Positions 43,403 to 52,566 of a stretch of DNA of 64,000 bases are shown here, piece by piece. The translations under genes and the position numbers were made by a program. The notes beneath the pieces are model-generated. The model made no database searches. It saw only the letters and a list, made by a program, of their open reading frames with translations, and had not been told where the DNA came from. How positions within the stretch are numbered: the first letter of the stretch is position 1; every line of letters begins with the position of its first letter. This DNA comes from Solidesulfovibrio fructosivorans JJ] (GTDB taxonomy: Bacteria; Desulfobacterota; Desulfovibrionia; Desulfovibrionales; Desulfovibrionaceae): contig NZ_AECZ01000018.1 of NCBI RefSeq assembly GCF_000179555.1, positions 30,542 through 94,541 of the forward strand, written 5' to 3'.

Positions 43403-45370
43403 ATGACCTCCGCCCGCTTCTCTCTGACGCGCTCTGTTGGCGGCGCGGTGTTGCTCACGGTCGTATGCGTCAACACGCTGCTTTTGGCCGCGTTCGGTTC
43501 GCTGGACTATCTCAGCGAAAAGCAGCGGCTGGAGGCGGAGCTGCGCTACGACCTCTCGGCCATAGCCGACCAGCTCGCCGACAACCTGGCCATGCCGCTG
43601 TGGTATCTGGAAAAGGACCATGCCGCCCGTCTCATCGACGGCGTCATGCGCAACGAACGCATCGCCGCGGTCGTGGTGACCGAACACGGAAACAAGGGCG
43701 TCGCCATCGGCCGCACCCGGGACCGGGCCTGGAACCCCTCGGTCGCGACCGAACGGCCGGCCCTCTCCGACGTCATCGGGGAACGGCGCGAAATCCGCTA
43801 CGAAAACAAGCCGCTCGGCACCCTCGATCTGTTCGCCACCCGCCGCTTCGTCGAGGAGGACCTGCGCCAATCGCTTGCGCGCATCATCCTGCGCATCCTG
43901 GGACTCAATGCCGCCCTGGCCCTGGTCCTGGCCGGGGTCCTGCGCTGGCGGATCATCCAGCCGCTGTCCCGCCTGGAGCGCTACGCCGCCCGGGTCAGCC
44001 TGGGGGACGACCCGGGCGATCCGGCGGAACTGGCCGGCCTGCGTTTCGAACTCCAAAGCCTCGGGCGCACCATGCGCTCCACGGTCAAGCGCCTCTCGGC
44101 CGCCCAGCGCAACTACCGCGACATTTTCGAGAACGCCACCGAGGGCATTTTCCAGACCACCTTCGACGGCCGCATCCTCTCGGCCAACGCCGCCATGGCC
44201 GACATCCTCGGCTACGACTCGCCCCAGGCGCTCATGGACGGCGTCGTCGACGTCGGCCGGCAGCTTTTCCACAATCCCGAGGAGCGCCGCGACATGCTGC
44301 GCCGCCTGGTGGACGAGGGGAGCGTCGCCGGCCTGGTGGTGCGTTTCGTGCGCCGCGACGGCCAGACCATCTGGGTGCGCCTCAACATCCGGCTGGTGCG
44401 CGACGCGACCGGCACCCCGCTTTACACCGAAGGCACCATGTCCGACGTCACGGCCCGGCTGCGGGCCGAGCGGCGGCTGGAAATCCTAAACCGCCACCTG
44501 CGCGAGGCCGTCAAGGAACGCACCGGCCGGCTGGCCGAAAAGGCGGCGGAGCTGGAAGCGGCCAATACGCGCCTGACCGAACTCGACCGGCTCAAATCGG
44601 GCTTCCTGGCCACGGTCTCCCACGACCTGCGCACGCCGCTGACCTCCATCATGGGCTTCGCCAAGCTCATCGCCCGCGACTTCAACCGGTTTTTCGCCCC
44701 ATTCGCCCAAGGGAGCGGTCCAGGCGACCGCCTGCGCCGCCAGGCCAAGCGCATAACGGACAACCTGGGCATCATCGAAAGCGAGGGCGAACGGCTCACC
44801 CGGCTGATAAACGACTTTCTCGACCTGTCCAAAATCGAGGCCGGCCGGGCCGAGTGGCGCGACGCCAACGTGGTGCCGGCCGCCATCATCACCCGGGCCG
44901 CCGACGCCGTCAGCGCCGACTTCGAGGCCAAGCCGGAAGTCGCCTTTTCCATGGACCTGACCCCGGACCTGCCAGAGCTGTGGATCGACCCGGACCGCTT
45001 GAGCCAGGTGCTGGTCAACCTGCTCGGCAACGCCGCCAAGTTCACGGACGAGGGCCATGTGCGGCTGCGGGCCTTCAGGCGCGACGGCATGCTGCGCGTG
45101 GAGGTGGCCGACACCGGCCAGGGCGTGCCCCGGGAGTCCCTGGAAAAGATCTTCGACAAGTTCCACCAGGCCCAGGCCGGCGACACGGTGGAGGAAGGCC
45201 GCCGCCGCAAGGGCACGGGCCTGGGCCTGGCCATCTGCCGGCAGATCGTCGAGCATTACAACGGCCGCATCTGGGCCGAATCCGAACTCGGCCGGGGCAG
45301 CACCTTCATCATGGAACTGCCCCTGCCCGTAACCGCCGACCCGGCCGCGCCCCCGGAGGAGACATCATGA
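43403..45370 (+). CDS. Membrane sensor histidine kinase with PAS domain
   Basis: 655 residues. TM1 about 12-32; extracytoplasmic part about 33-155; TM2 about 158-182 with a HAMP-like region; PAS about 235-365 (YRDIFENATEGIFQTTFDGRILSANAAMADILGY); HisKA SHDLRTPLTSIMGFAKL (His near 405); HATPase LVNLLGNAAKF, DTGQGV and GTGLGLAICRQIVEHY. No receiver. ATG 43403 is chosen; its SD is weak. The stop overlaps the alcohol dehydrogenase start (ATGA), an unusual coupling of a sensor to a catabolic enzyme. Confidence 0.9.
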   Translation: MTSARFSLTRSVGGAVLLTVVCVNTLLLAAFGSLDYLSEKQRLEAELRYDLSAIADQLADNLAMPLWYLEKDHAARLIDGVMRNERIAAVVVTEHGNKGVAIGRTRDRAWNPSVATERPALSDVIGERREIRYENKPLGTLDLFATRRFVEEDLRQSLARIILRILGLNAALALVLAGVLRWRIIQPLSRLERYAARVSLGDDPGDPAELAGLRFELQSLGRTMRSTVKRLSAAQRNYRDIFENATEGIFQTTFDGRILSANAAMADILGYDSPQALMDGVVDVGRQLFHNPEERRDMLRRLVDEGSVAGLVVRFVRRDGQTIWVRLNIRLVRDATGTPLYTEGTMSDVTARLRAERRLEILNRHLREAVKERTGRLAEKAAELEAANTRLTELDRLKSGFLATVSHDLRTPLTSIMGFAKLIARDFNRFFAPFAQGSGPGDRLRRQAKRITDNLGIIESEGERLTRLINDFLDLSKIEAGRAEWRDANVVPAAIITRAADAVSADFEAKPEVAFSMDLTPDLPELWIDPDRLSQVLVNLLGNAAKFTDEGHVRLRAFRRDGMLRVEVADTGQGVPRESLEKIFDKFHQAQAGDTVEEGRRRKGTGLGLAICRQIVEHYNGRIWAESELGRGSTFIMELPLPVTADPAAPPEETS

Positions 45371-46518
45371 CGACCACCCGCCTTTTTTGCACCACGCCCC
45401 GCATCCAATTCGGCCCCCGCGCCCTGGAACACGTCGGGCGGGAGGCCGCGCGCCTGGGCAAAACCGCCCTTATCGTGACCGGACGCTCCTCCTCGACCAA
45501 AAACGGCTCCCTGGAGCGGACCCGGGCCCTGCTCGCCGCGGCGGGCGTCGCGGCCGTGCCCTTTGCCCGGGTGGAATCCGACCCGAGCCTCGACACGGTG
45601 ACGGAGGGCGCGGGACTCTCCAAGGAAAACAACTGCGACGTGCTGGTGGCCCTCGGCGGCGGCAGCGCCATGGACGCGGCCAAGGCCATAAGCTGCCTGC
45701 TGGCCAACCCGGGGCCGCTTGCGAGCCTCGAAGGCGTCACCGGCCTCAAACAGGGACCGCCGGTCATCGCCATTCCCACCACGGCCGGCACGGGCAGCGA
45801 GGTGACGCGGGTCGCCGTCCTCACCGACACGGCCCGCAAGTACAAGCTGCTCCTGGTCGGCGAAACGCTCATGCCGGCGGCGGCCATCCTCGACCCGGAA
45901 CTGACCGCCTCCATGCCGCCCAAGGTGGCCGCGGCCACGGGCATGGACGCGCTGACCCACGCCATCGAGGCCTACGTCTCCAAGCTGGCCACCCCGCTCT
46001 CCGACACCCTGGCCCTGGCCGCCATCGAAACCATCGGCGCCAACCTGGCCATGGCCGTGGCCGCCCCGGACAACCTCCACGCCCGCGCGGCCATGCTCTA
46101 TGCCCAGATGCAGGCGGGGCAGGCCTTTTCCAACGCCTCGGTCGGCCTCGTCCACGCCATGTCCCGGCCCATGGGCGCGCGCTACGGCGTGCCCCACGGC
46201 GCGGCCAACGCCATGCTGCTGCCCCATGTCACAGCCTACAACCGGCCGGCCTGCCCCCAGCGCATGGCCCGCATCGCCGTGGCCCTCGGACGGTGCATCG
46301 ACGGCATGGACCTGGGCGAAGCCTCGCGCCAGGCCGCCATCGCCCTGACGGAACTGGCCGCCGAATTGCCCCTGCCCCGCACCCTGGGCGACGTGGGCGT
46401 GCCGACGGGCGATCTGGCCGACATGGCCCGGGAAGCGGCGGAAAACGGCAGCAGCCGGGTCAACCCCCGCCGCCCGAGCCCGGAGGAAATCGCTTCGATT
46501 TACCACGAACTGGCGTAG
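45367..46518 (+). CDS. Iron-containing (group III) alcohol dehydrogenase
   Basis: NAD(P)H-dependent alcohol/aldehyde oxidoreductase. 383 residues. Dinucleotide loop VLVALGGGSAMDAAKAI near residue 97, PTTAGTGSEVTRVAV, and the four iron ligands in AATGMDALTHAIEAYVS (Asp, His) and GLVHAMSRPMGARYGVPHGAANAMLLPHV (two His, given as separate motifs). ATG 45367 has GGAGGAG and overlaps the kinase stop by 4 nt, so both are made from one mRNA. Substrate not resolved (ethanol, butanol or diol). Confidence 0.94.
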   Translation: MTTTRLFCTTPRIQFGPRALEHVGREAARLGKTALIVTGRSSSTKNGSLERTRALLAAAGVAAVPFARVESDPSLDTVTEGAGLSKENNCDVLVALGGGSAMDAAKAISCLLANPGPLASLEGVTGLKQGPPVIAIPTTAGTGSEVTRVAVLTDTARKYKLLLVGETLMPAAAILDPELTASMPPKVAAATGMDALTHAIEAYVSKLATPLSDTLALAAIETIGANLAMAVAAPDNLHARAAMLYAQMQAGQAFSNASVGLVHAMSRPMGARYGVPHGAANAMLLPHVTAYNRPACPQRMARIAVALGRCIDGMDLGEASRQAAIALTELAAELPLPRTLGDVGVPTGDLADMAREAAENGSSRVNPRRPSPEEIASIYHELA

Positions 46519-46540
46519 GGAAGGCGAAGAGAAAAAGATG

Positions 46541-46703
46541 CGAGAGGGGGACCCTTTTTGAAAAAAGGGTCCCCCTCTCGCGCTCTCCCCTCCCAAAAAC
46601 TTTCAACGATTACGAATGCGGTGACGATGATGCGCTGTAACCATTAAAAGTCCTTAGGATGGGGGTCCGGGGGAAACCCTTTCTTCAGAAAGGGTTTCCC
46701 CCG
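46541..46703. repeat. Paired-hairpin element 2 between convergent genes (inverted order)
   Basis: Type-2 hairpin CGAGAGGGGGACCC-T5 / A5-GGGTCCCCCTCTCG (46541-46580), a spacer that is the inverted equivalent of element 1 (CAACGATTAC..GTAACCATTAAAAGTCC), then type-1 CGGGGGAAACCCTTTCT / AGAAAGGGTTTCCCCCG (46668-46703). Lies between the alcohol dehydrogenase (+) and the AbrB-type gene (-), whose stop codon is in the loop of the second hairpin. Confidence 0.85.
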
Positions 46704-47755
46704 CTTCCTCCATGCGAATGCCGCTCGGCCCGGCTGGCGAGGAAACGGGCCATGGGCGGGGCGAGGAACGTCACCAGGAAGAAGCGGACCGTCTGGAGCG
46801 TCATGACGAAGGACAGGTCAACGGGGCTCGTGGCCGCGATGATGGCCACGGTGTCCATGCCGCCGGGGCAGGTGGCGAGGTAGGCGGTCAGGGCGTCGAC
46901 CCCGGCCAGGCGCACGATGACCCAGGCCAGCACGCCGCAAAAGCTCATGAGCGCGACGATGGAGCCCAGGATGGCCGGCAGGGAACGCGCGGCGTGCAGC
47001 GCCACCCGGCGGGTGAAGCCGAGCCCGATGCGCCAGCCGATGGCGGCGTAGGTGGCGGCGAGAAGCCAGGCCGGCACCTCGGCGATGGCCACGCCCGAAA
47101 GATGTAGCGCCCCGCCCACGGCCATGGGCGCGAGCATGGCCCCGGAGGGAACGCGCGTGCCGAACCCGACCAGCGCCCCCAGGACGAAAAGCCCGATCAG
47201 CGGCAAAAGGCTCGGCCACTGCGGGGCCGGGAACCAGACCACGTCGAGCCAGACCGAGCCCCCCCTCCCCTGCCAGAAATGCGCCACCAGCGAAGCGGCC
47301 AGGGCCACGCAGATCACGCGCGAATACTGCATGAAGGCCACCAGCCGCGCGTCCGCGCCGTTGGCCTCGGCCATGACCACCATGGCCGTGGCCCCGCCCG
47401 GGGACGTGCCCCAGATGCCGGTGGTTTCGGGCATGACGTAGCGGCGATAAAGCAGCCAGCCGAGCAGGCCGCTGGCGGCGATGGTGGCCAGGACCACGGC
47501 CAGAAAAAGCGGCCAACGGCTTAAAAACGAGGGCAGAAGGTCCGGGGTGGCGGCCCGGGAGATAAACGCCCCGACAACGGTCTGGGCCAAGATGTAGGGA
47601 GCGCGGGGAAGCGCGATATCGCCGCCGCAAAGGGCCAGGACGATGCCGGCCAGCATGGGGCCGATGAGAAGCGCGGCCGGCAGGTGCATGCGCCACAGGG
47701 CCGCCGTGGCCGCCACTGTCATCACCGTCAGCAGCAGCCACTTTTTCGCTTGCAT
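46685..47755 (-). CDS. AbrB-family membrane protein (PF05145-type)
   Basis: 356 residues, about 10-11 membrane segments in two repeats. PAALLIGPMLAGIVLAL and PSGAMLAPMAVGGAL are the paired GPM/APM signatures; GIWGTSPGGATAMVVMAEANGAD and YLATCPGGMDTVAIIAATS the paired PGG motifs. Such proteins regulate or transport unknown substrates. The last codons (Gly-Gly-Asn-Pro-Phe, stop) are formed by a repeat hairpin: TGA is at 46687-46685, its centre. Confidence 0.88.
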   Translation of the reverse strand: MQAKKWLLLTVMTVAATAALWRMHLPAALLIGPMLAGIVLALCGGDIALPRAPYILAQTVVGAFISRAATPDLLPSFLSRWPLFLAVVLATIAASGLLGWLLYRRYVMPETTGIWGTSPGGATAMVVMAEANGADARLVAFMQYSRVICVALAASLVAHFWQGRGGSVWLDVVWFPAPQWPSLLPLIGLFVLGALVGFGTRVPSGAMLAPMAVGGALHLSGVAIAEVPAWLLAATYAAIGWRIGLGFTRRVALHAARSLPAILGSIVALMSFCGVLAWVIVRLAGVDALTAYLATCPGGMDTVAIIAATSPVDLSFVMTLQTVRFFLVTFLAPPMARFLASRAERHSHGGSGGNPF

Positions 47756-47773
47756 GCGCGCGCTCCCTGGCGG

Positions 47774-47852
47774 GCGGGGCTCCGCCCCGGACCCCGGCAG
47801 AGGCTCCGCCTCTGCACTCCGCCGGGGGGCTTGATGCCCCCCGGTCCCCCCT
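47774..47852 (+). repeat. Composite 2, left arm (family E, copy 5)
   Basis: GCGGGGCTCCGCCCCGG, GGCAGAGGCTCCGCCTCTGC and CCGGGGGGC-TTGAT-GCCCCCCGG, nearly identical to 33828-33907. Confidence 0.85.
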
Positions 47853-47898
47853 TAACGCTTTGCCGGGCTTCCCTTCGCGGGTTGATGGGAATCGTGTC

Positions 47899-47996
47899 TT
47901 TGTTGCCGCAATCAGCCCGGTGGCACGAGGCGCTTCGCGCTGCGACACCGGGCCGATTGCGGCAACAACCGCGCCAGCGGCGAAGCGTCGCATTTC
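47899..47996. repeat. Composite 2, family B repeat copy 2
   Basis: TTTGTTGCCGCAATC ... GATTGCGGCAACAA arms with a GAGGCGC-TTCG-type inner hairpin and the CGCCAGCGGCGAAGCG tail, as at 33961-34070. Confidence 0.9.
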
Positions 47997-48071
47997 CAGA
48001 TAAAATATGGAACGCGCTGCCTTCACCCTTCCCCGGCTTCAGGCCAAGCCTGCGGCCAATCAAAGCCGAGT

Positions 48072-48126
48072 CGGGGGGACCGGGGGGCCCGTGGCCCCCC
48101 GGCGGGGTCCGGGGCAGAGCCCCGTT
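48072..48126 (-). repeat. Composite 2, right arm (family E, copy 6, inverted)
   Basis: Minus strand, after lepB: GGGGCTCTGCCCCGG, ACCCCGCCGGGGGGCC and GGCCCCCCGG. Inverted relative to 47774. The 47756-48140 gap contains this composite and no gene. Confidence 0.85.
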
Positions 48127-48140
48127 CCTCTCCCGGTCGC

Positions 48141-48740
48141 CTACCGCACAAGGCGGCCGATGCGGCTCCAGCGAATGTCGGACGGGCCGTCCCAGGACCA
48201 GTAGATGACCCAGGCCTTGCCCCGGATCTTGTCCTTGTCCACGAAGCCCCAGAAGCGGGAATCATAGGATTCGTCACGGTTGTCGCCCATGACGAAGTAT
48301 TTTCCGGGCGGCACGGTGATGGGGCCGAAATTGTCGCGCCGGGCCTGGATGCCCGGGTCGGTGTGCTTGACGTAGGGCTCGTCGAGCTTCTGGCCGTTTC
48401 TGTAGACGACCTTGTCCTTCATCTCCAGCACGTCGCCGGGCACGCCGATGATGCGCTTGATGAAGTCCTTGGAGGTGTCCTCGGGGAACTCGAAGACGAT
48501 GACGTCCTCGTGCTGGGGATCCTCGATGGGGAAGATGACCTTGTCGGTGAAGGGAATGTGGGTGCCGTAGAGGAATTTATTGACCAGCAGGTGGTCGCCG
48601 ATAAGCAGTGTATCGAGCATGGAGCCGGAGGGTATCTTGAAGGCCTGGACCACGAAGGTGCGGATGACGAGGGCTAGGACCAGGGCGACGGCCAGGGCTT
48701 CAAGATATTCCAACAGCAGTTTTTGCCATCTCGGGTTCAT
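48141..48740 (-). CDS. lepB: Signal peptidase I
   Basis: Membrane serine protease that cleaves Sec/Tat signal peptides. 199 residues. One N-terminal TM (YLEALAVALVLALVIRTFVV), catalytic Ser in FKIPSGSMLDTLLIGDHLLV, catalytic Lys in DFIKRIIGVPGD, box E GDNRDESYDSRFWGFV. ATG 48740 with AAGGA. It lies 98 nt downstream of lepA on the same strand, the classic lepA-lepB order. Confidence 0.96.
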   Translation of the reverse strand: MNPRWQKLLLEYLEALAVALVLALVIRTFVVQAFKIPSGSMLDTLLIGDHLLVNKFLYGTHIPFTDKVIFPIEDPQHEDVIVFEFPEDTSKDFIKRIIGVPGDVLEMKDKVVYRNGQKLDEPYVKHTDPGIQARRDNFGPITVPPGKYFVMGDNRDESYDSRFWGFVDKDKIRGKAWVIYWSWDGPSDIRWSRIGRLVR

Positions 48741-48838
48741 TGCGGGATTCCTTATTTTCGGGGGCGGCGGGACGGGCAAGCCCGCGCGAGCCGCGCGCGG
48801 ACGCCCCGGCCGTGTCGGAGTTGGGAAAGCGGGCCGGT

Positions 48839-50641
48839 CTAGTCGTCTCCGGCCTTGAGCGCCGCAAGGAAGGCTTCCTGGGGCAACTCCACGTTGCCCA
48901 TGCGCTTCATGCGCTTTTTGCCTTCCTTCTGCTTTTCCAGAAGCTTGCGCTTTCGCGTGATGTCACCGCCGTAGCATTTGGCCGTGACGTTTTTCCCCAT
49001 GGGCGCGTTGCGCTCCCTGGCGATGATCTTGGTGCCGATGGCCGCCTGGATGACGACCTCGAAAAGCTGGCGCGGGATGACGCGCTTGAGTTTTAAGGCC
49101 AGGGCCCGGCCGTAGTGGTAGGCGTTGTCGCGGTGCACGATGACGGCCAGCGCGTCGACCGGGTCGCCGTTGATCATGATGTCGAGCTTGACCAGGTCGG
49201 AAGCCCGGTAGTCGATGATCTCGTAGTCCAGCGAGGCATAGCCGCGCGTGGCGGACTTGAGCCGGTCGAAAAAGTCGTAGACGATCTCGGCGAACGGCAG
49301 CTCGTAGGTGATGATGACGCGGGTGGCGGTCAGGTAGCGCACGTCCTTCTGGATGCCGCGCTTTTCCTCGCACAGTTTGAACACCCCGCCCACATACTCG
49401 TTGGGGGTGTGGATCTCGAGCCGGGCGTAGGGCTCGTAGAGAGCGGCTATTTCCTGTGTTTTCGGCAGCTTGCTCGGGTTCTCGATGGAGATGGTCTCGC
49501 CGGAGAGCTTCTCCACCTTATAGATGACCGAGGGGGCGGTGGCAATGAGGTTGGCCCCGAACTCGCGCTCCAGCCGCTCCTGGATGATCTCCATGTGGAG
49601 CAGGCCCAAAAAGCCGCAGCGGAAGCCGAAGCCCAGCGCCTGGGACGTCTCCGGCTCGTAGGTGAAGGCGGCGTCGTTTAAGCGCAGCTTTTCCAGGGCG
49701 GTTTTTAAGACCTCGTACTCGGCCGCGTCCACCGGGTACAGGCCGCAAAACACCATGGGCTTGACTTCCTTGAAGCCCGGCAGGGGGACGACGGCCCCTT
49801 CTTCGGCCGTGGTGACGGTGTCGCCCACGCGGGCGTCGGTCAGGGTCTTGATGTTGGCGCACAAAAAGCCGGCCTCGCCCGGCCCGAAGCTCGGAATGTC
49901 GATGGGGCCCGGGGAAAACGCGCCCAGGCGGATGACTTCGAAGGTCGCGCCCGTGGACATCATCTTGATGCGCTGTCCGAGCTTCACCGTACCGTCTATG
50001 ACCCGGAACAAGACCACGACGCCCTGGTAGGAGTCGTACCAGGAGTCGACGACCAGGGCTTTGAGCGGCGCGGCGGGGTCGCCCTTGGGCGGCGGAATCT
50101 TGGTGATGATCTGTTCGAGGACCGCGCCCACGTTGACGCCGGTCTTGGCCGAAACGGCCACGGCGTCGGCGCAGGGAAGCCCGATGGCCTCCTCGATCTC
50201 GGCCTTGACCGCCTCGGGGTCGGCGCTCGGCAGGTCGATCTTGTTGAGGACCGGGATGATCTCCAGGTCGTTGTCCAGGGCCAGAAACACGTTGGCCAGG
50301 GTCTGGGCCTCCACGCCCTGCGTCGCGTCGACCACGAGCAAAGCGCCCTCGCAGGCGGCCAGGCTGCGCGAGACCTCGTAGGAGAAGTCCACGTGGCCGG
50401 GAGTGTCGATGAGGTTCAGGATGTATTCGGTCCCGTCGGCGGCCTTATAAGGAATGCGCACCGTCTGGGCCTTGATGGTGATGCCGCGCTCGCGCTCGAG
50501 GTCCATGCGGTCGAGATATTGCTCACGCATCTCCCGGGCGGTGATCACACCGGTGAGTTCGAGTATGCGATCGGCAAGAGTCGACTTGCCGTGGTCGATG
50601 TGGGCGATGATGCTGAAATTTCGGATGCGCGAGATGTCCAT
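48839..50641 (-). CDS. lepA: Elongation factor 4 (LepA), ribosome back-translocase GTPase
   Basis: 600 residues, full length. G-domain motifs: [13 protein letters not shown] (P-loop), [26 protein letters not shown]; GTPase-associated [17 protein letters not shown]; LepA-specific C-terminal part with [22 protein letters not shown]. Stimulates ribosome recycling/translation under stress. ATG 50641. Divergent from sat. Confidence 0.97.
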   Translation of the reverse strand: MDISRIRNFSIIAHIDHGKSTLADRILELTGVITAREMREQYLDRMDLERERGITIKAQTVRIPYKAADGTEYILNLIDTPGHVDFSYEVSRSLAACEGALLVVDATQGVEAQTLANVFLALDNDLEIIPVLNKIDLPSADPEAVKAEIEEAIGLPCADAVAVSAKTGVNVGAVLEQIITKIPPPKGDPAAPLKALVVDSWYDSYQGVVVLFRVIDGTVKLGQRIKMMSTGATFEVIRLGAFSPGPIDIPSFGPGEAGFLCANIKTLTDARVGDTVTTAEEGAVVPLPGFKEVKPMVFCGLYPVDAAEYEVLKTALEKLRLNDAAFTYEPETSQALGFGFRCGFLGLLHMEIIQERLEREFGANLIATAPSVIYKVEKLSGETISIENPSKLPKTQEIAALYEPYARLEIHTPNEYVGGVFKLCEEKRGIQKDVRYLTATRVIITYELPFAEIVYDFFDRLKSATRGYASLDYEIIDYRASDLVKLDIMINGDPVDALAVIVHRDNAYHYGRALALKLKRVIPRQLFEVVIQAAIGTKIIARERNAPMGKNVTAKCYGGDITRKRKLLEKQKEGKKRMKRMGNVELPQEAFLAALKAGDD

Positions 50642-50791
50642 GGGTGGAAAAGCCTTTGGCGAAGCGACGCCGGGAGTCGGCTAGGCACATAATGGAAGGC
50701 GCTGTCGAGGTCAATGCGGGCGAAGGACGCGCGGGGGGGAGGAAGCGAAAACCGCCCGTTGCGTCAAGGTCCCGAGACATTTTCGTGGTGT

Positions 50792-50934
50792 TTGACACAT
50801 TTTTCACTTTCTATTCCCCTGGCCCTGGTGTATACGAAGCGCACTCATGGGTACGGCCGGCTCCGGGACAACATCCGGCCACCCACGAATAACGCGGAAA
50901 CGTTAACCAAACATCACCGGTAAGGAGGCGCTAC
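50792..50934 (+). promoter_or_regulatory. sat upstream region with dyads
   Basis: A GTGTTTGACAC palindromic segment includes TTGACA (50792-50797); TATTCC and TATACG lie downstream (50812, 50831) but neither gives ideal spacing. A GGCCGG..CCGGCC stem is in the leader near 50862. The AAGGAGG before sat is strong. Rex or HcpR control of sat is known in Desulfovibrio, but no convincing full site was seen. Confidence 0.3.
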
Positions 50935-52227
50935 ATGTCCAAATTGGTTCCGCCGCATGGAGGCAAAGGTCTGGTCATTCGCCTGCTCGAGGGCGCTGCC
51001 AAGGAAGCCGAGCTGAAGAAGGCCGCTGGCCTGAAGAAAGTCGAGATCACCGCCCAGGAAAAGGGCGACCTGATCATGATCGGCATCGGCGGCTTCTCGC
51101 CCCTGGAAGGCTTCATGACCAAGGCCGATTGGAAGAGCGTCGTCGAGAAGATGACCCTGGCCGATGGCACCTTCTGGCCGGTTCCCGTCATGCTGGCGGT
51201 GACCAAGGAAGACGCCGCCGGGATCAAGGAAGGCGAGGAGATCACCCTCGAGCGCAACGGCGAGATCTACGCCACCATGAAGGTCACCGAAAAGTTCGAG
51301 ATGACCGAGGCCGACAAGAAGTGGGAATCCGAGCTGGTCTACAAGGGCCATGGCGACGACTCCGCTGACGACAAGTTCTGGAAGGTCGCCCTTGAGGATC
51401 ACCCGGGCGTCAAGATGGTCATGGCCCGCAAGGACATCTGCCTTGCCGGTCCGGTCAACGTCCTGTCCGAGGGCGAGTACCCGACCAAGTACAAGGGCGT
51501 CTACCTGCGCCCGGCCGAGACCCGCGCCATCTTCGACGAGCGTGGTTGGGCCAACGTCGCCGCTCTGCAGCTGCGCAACCCCATGCACCGCTCCCACGAG
51601 TACCTGTGCAAGATCGCCATCGAAGTTTGCGACGGCGTCATCATCCACTCCCTGATCGGCAACCTGAAGCCCGGCGACATCCCGGCCGAAGTGCGCGTCG
51701 ACTGCATCGACACCCTGGTCAAGCACTACTTCGTCGAGAAGAACGTCGTCCAGGGCGGTTACCCCCTCGACATGCGTTACGCCGGTCCCCGCGAAGGCCT
51801 GCTCCACGCCACCTTCCGCCAGAACTACGGCGTCAACAAGATGATCATCGGCCGTGACCACGCCGGCGTCGGCGACTTCTACGGCATGTTCGAGGCTCAG
51901 GAGATCTTCGACCGCATCCCCTACGCCAACGAAGCCTGCCCGGTTCCCGGCAAGGCCCTGCTGTGCCAGCCGCTGAAGATCGACTGGACCTTCTACTGCT
52001 ACAAGTGCGACGGCATGGCTTCCCTGCGCACCTGCCCGCACACCAAGGAAGACCGCGTCATCCTCTCCGGCACCAAGCTGCGCAAGATGCTGTCCGAGGG
52101 CGGCGAGATTCCGGATCACTTTGGCCGCGAAGAAGTCCTGGTCAAGCTGCGCAAGTACTACGAAGGCTTGACCGAAAAGGTCGAGATCAAGATGCACGGC
52201 GCTGCTTCCGGCGACTCCGCCAAATAA
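50935..52227 (+). CDS. sat: Sulfate adenylyltransferase (ATP sulfurylase)
   Basis: Activates sulfate to APS, the first step of dissimilatory sulfate reduction. 430 residues. Motifs: ATP site [15 protein letters not shown] (HxxH-type), [17 protein letters not shown], and a C-terminal Cys/His metal segment [22 protein letters not shown] at good spacing, ATG 50935. Codon use is more biased to C-ending pairs than the neighbours, as expected for a very highly expressed gene. Pairs functionally with aprB at the left edge. Followed by a strong terminator. Confidence 0.98.
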   Translation: MSKLVPPHGGKGLVIRLLEGAAKEAELKKAAGLKKVEITAQEKGDLIMIGIGGFSPLEGFMTKADWKSVVEKMTLADGTFWPVPVMLAVTKEDAAGIKEGEEITLERNGEIYATMKVTEKFEMTEADKKWESELVYKGHGDDSADDKFWKVALEDHPGVKMVMARKDICLAGPVNVLSEGEYPTKYKGVYLRPAETRAIFDERGWANVAALQLRNPMHRSHEYLCKIAIEVCDGVIIHSLIGNLKPGDIPAEVRVDCIDTLVKHYFVEKNVVQGGYPLDMRYAGPREGLLHATFRQNYGVNKMIIGRDHAGVGDFYGMFEAQEIFDRIPYANEACPVPGKALLCQPLKIDWTFYCYKCDGMASLRTCPHTKEDRVILSGTKLRKMLSEGGEIPDHFGREEVLVKLRKYYEGLTEKVEIKMHGAASGDSAK

Positions 52228-52256
52228 GCTGCCGCGCAATCATACGATTGCACGAA

Positions 52257-52286
52257 GGGAGGACGCGAAAGCGTCCTCCCTTTTTT
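52257..52286 (+). terminator. Strong intrinsic terminator of sat
   Basis: GGGAGGACGC, tetraloop GAAA, GCGTCCTCCC, six T. Perfect 10-bp stem. The rest of 52287-52566 is AT-richer and holds a TTGCATA..TATGCAA inverted repeat (about 52367-52400) and no gene. Confidence 0.95.
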
Positions 52287-52566
52287 GCTGCGCTCCGCTG
52301 CGCATTGTCCCCGGTGCCGTGCGCCGACTCAATTTCATAGTATTCTAGTCCATTAAAAGTACATTTTGCATACACCCCTGCATGAAAAATATGCAAGAAC
52401 CTGTTTCTTTCCTGAACGGCACTGCGAGAAAATCCAGAGAATTGCACTGGTCCGGTTATTGCTCTATACAATGGGCTTGTATGGGCAGAATGTCGGCGCA
52501 CCATACAGTCACGCCGTGATCGCCATCCGGCATGCGGTGGCATCCAGACACCCCGGAGAACACGAT

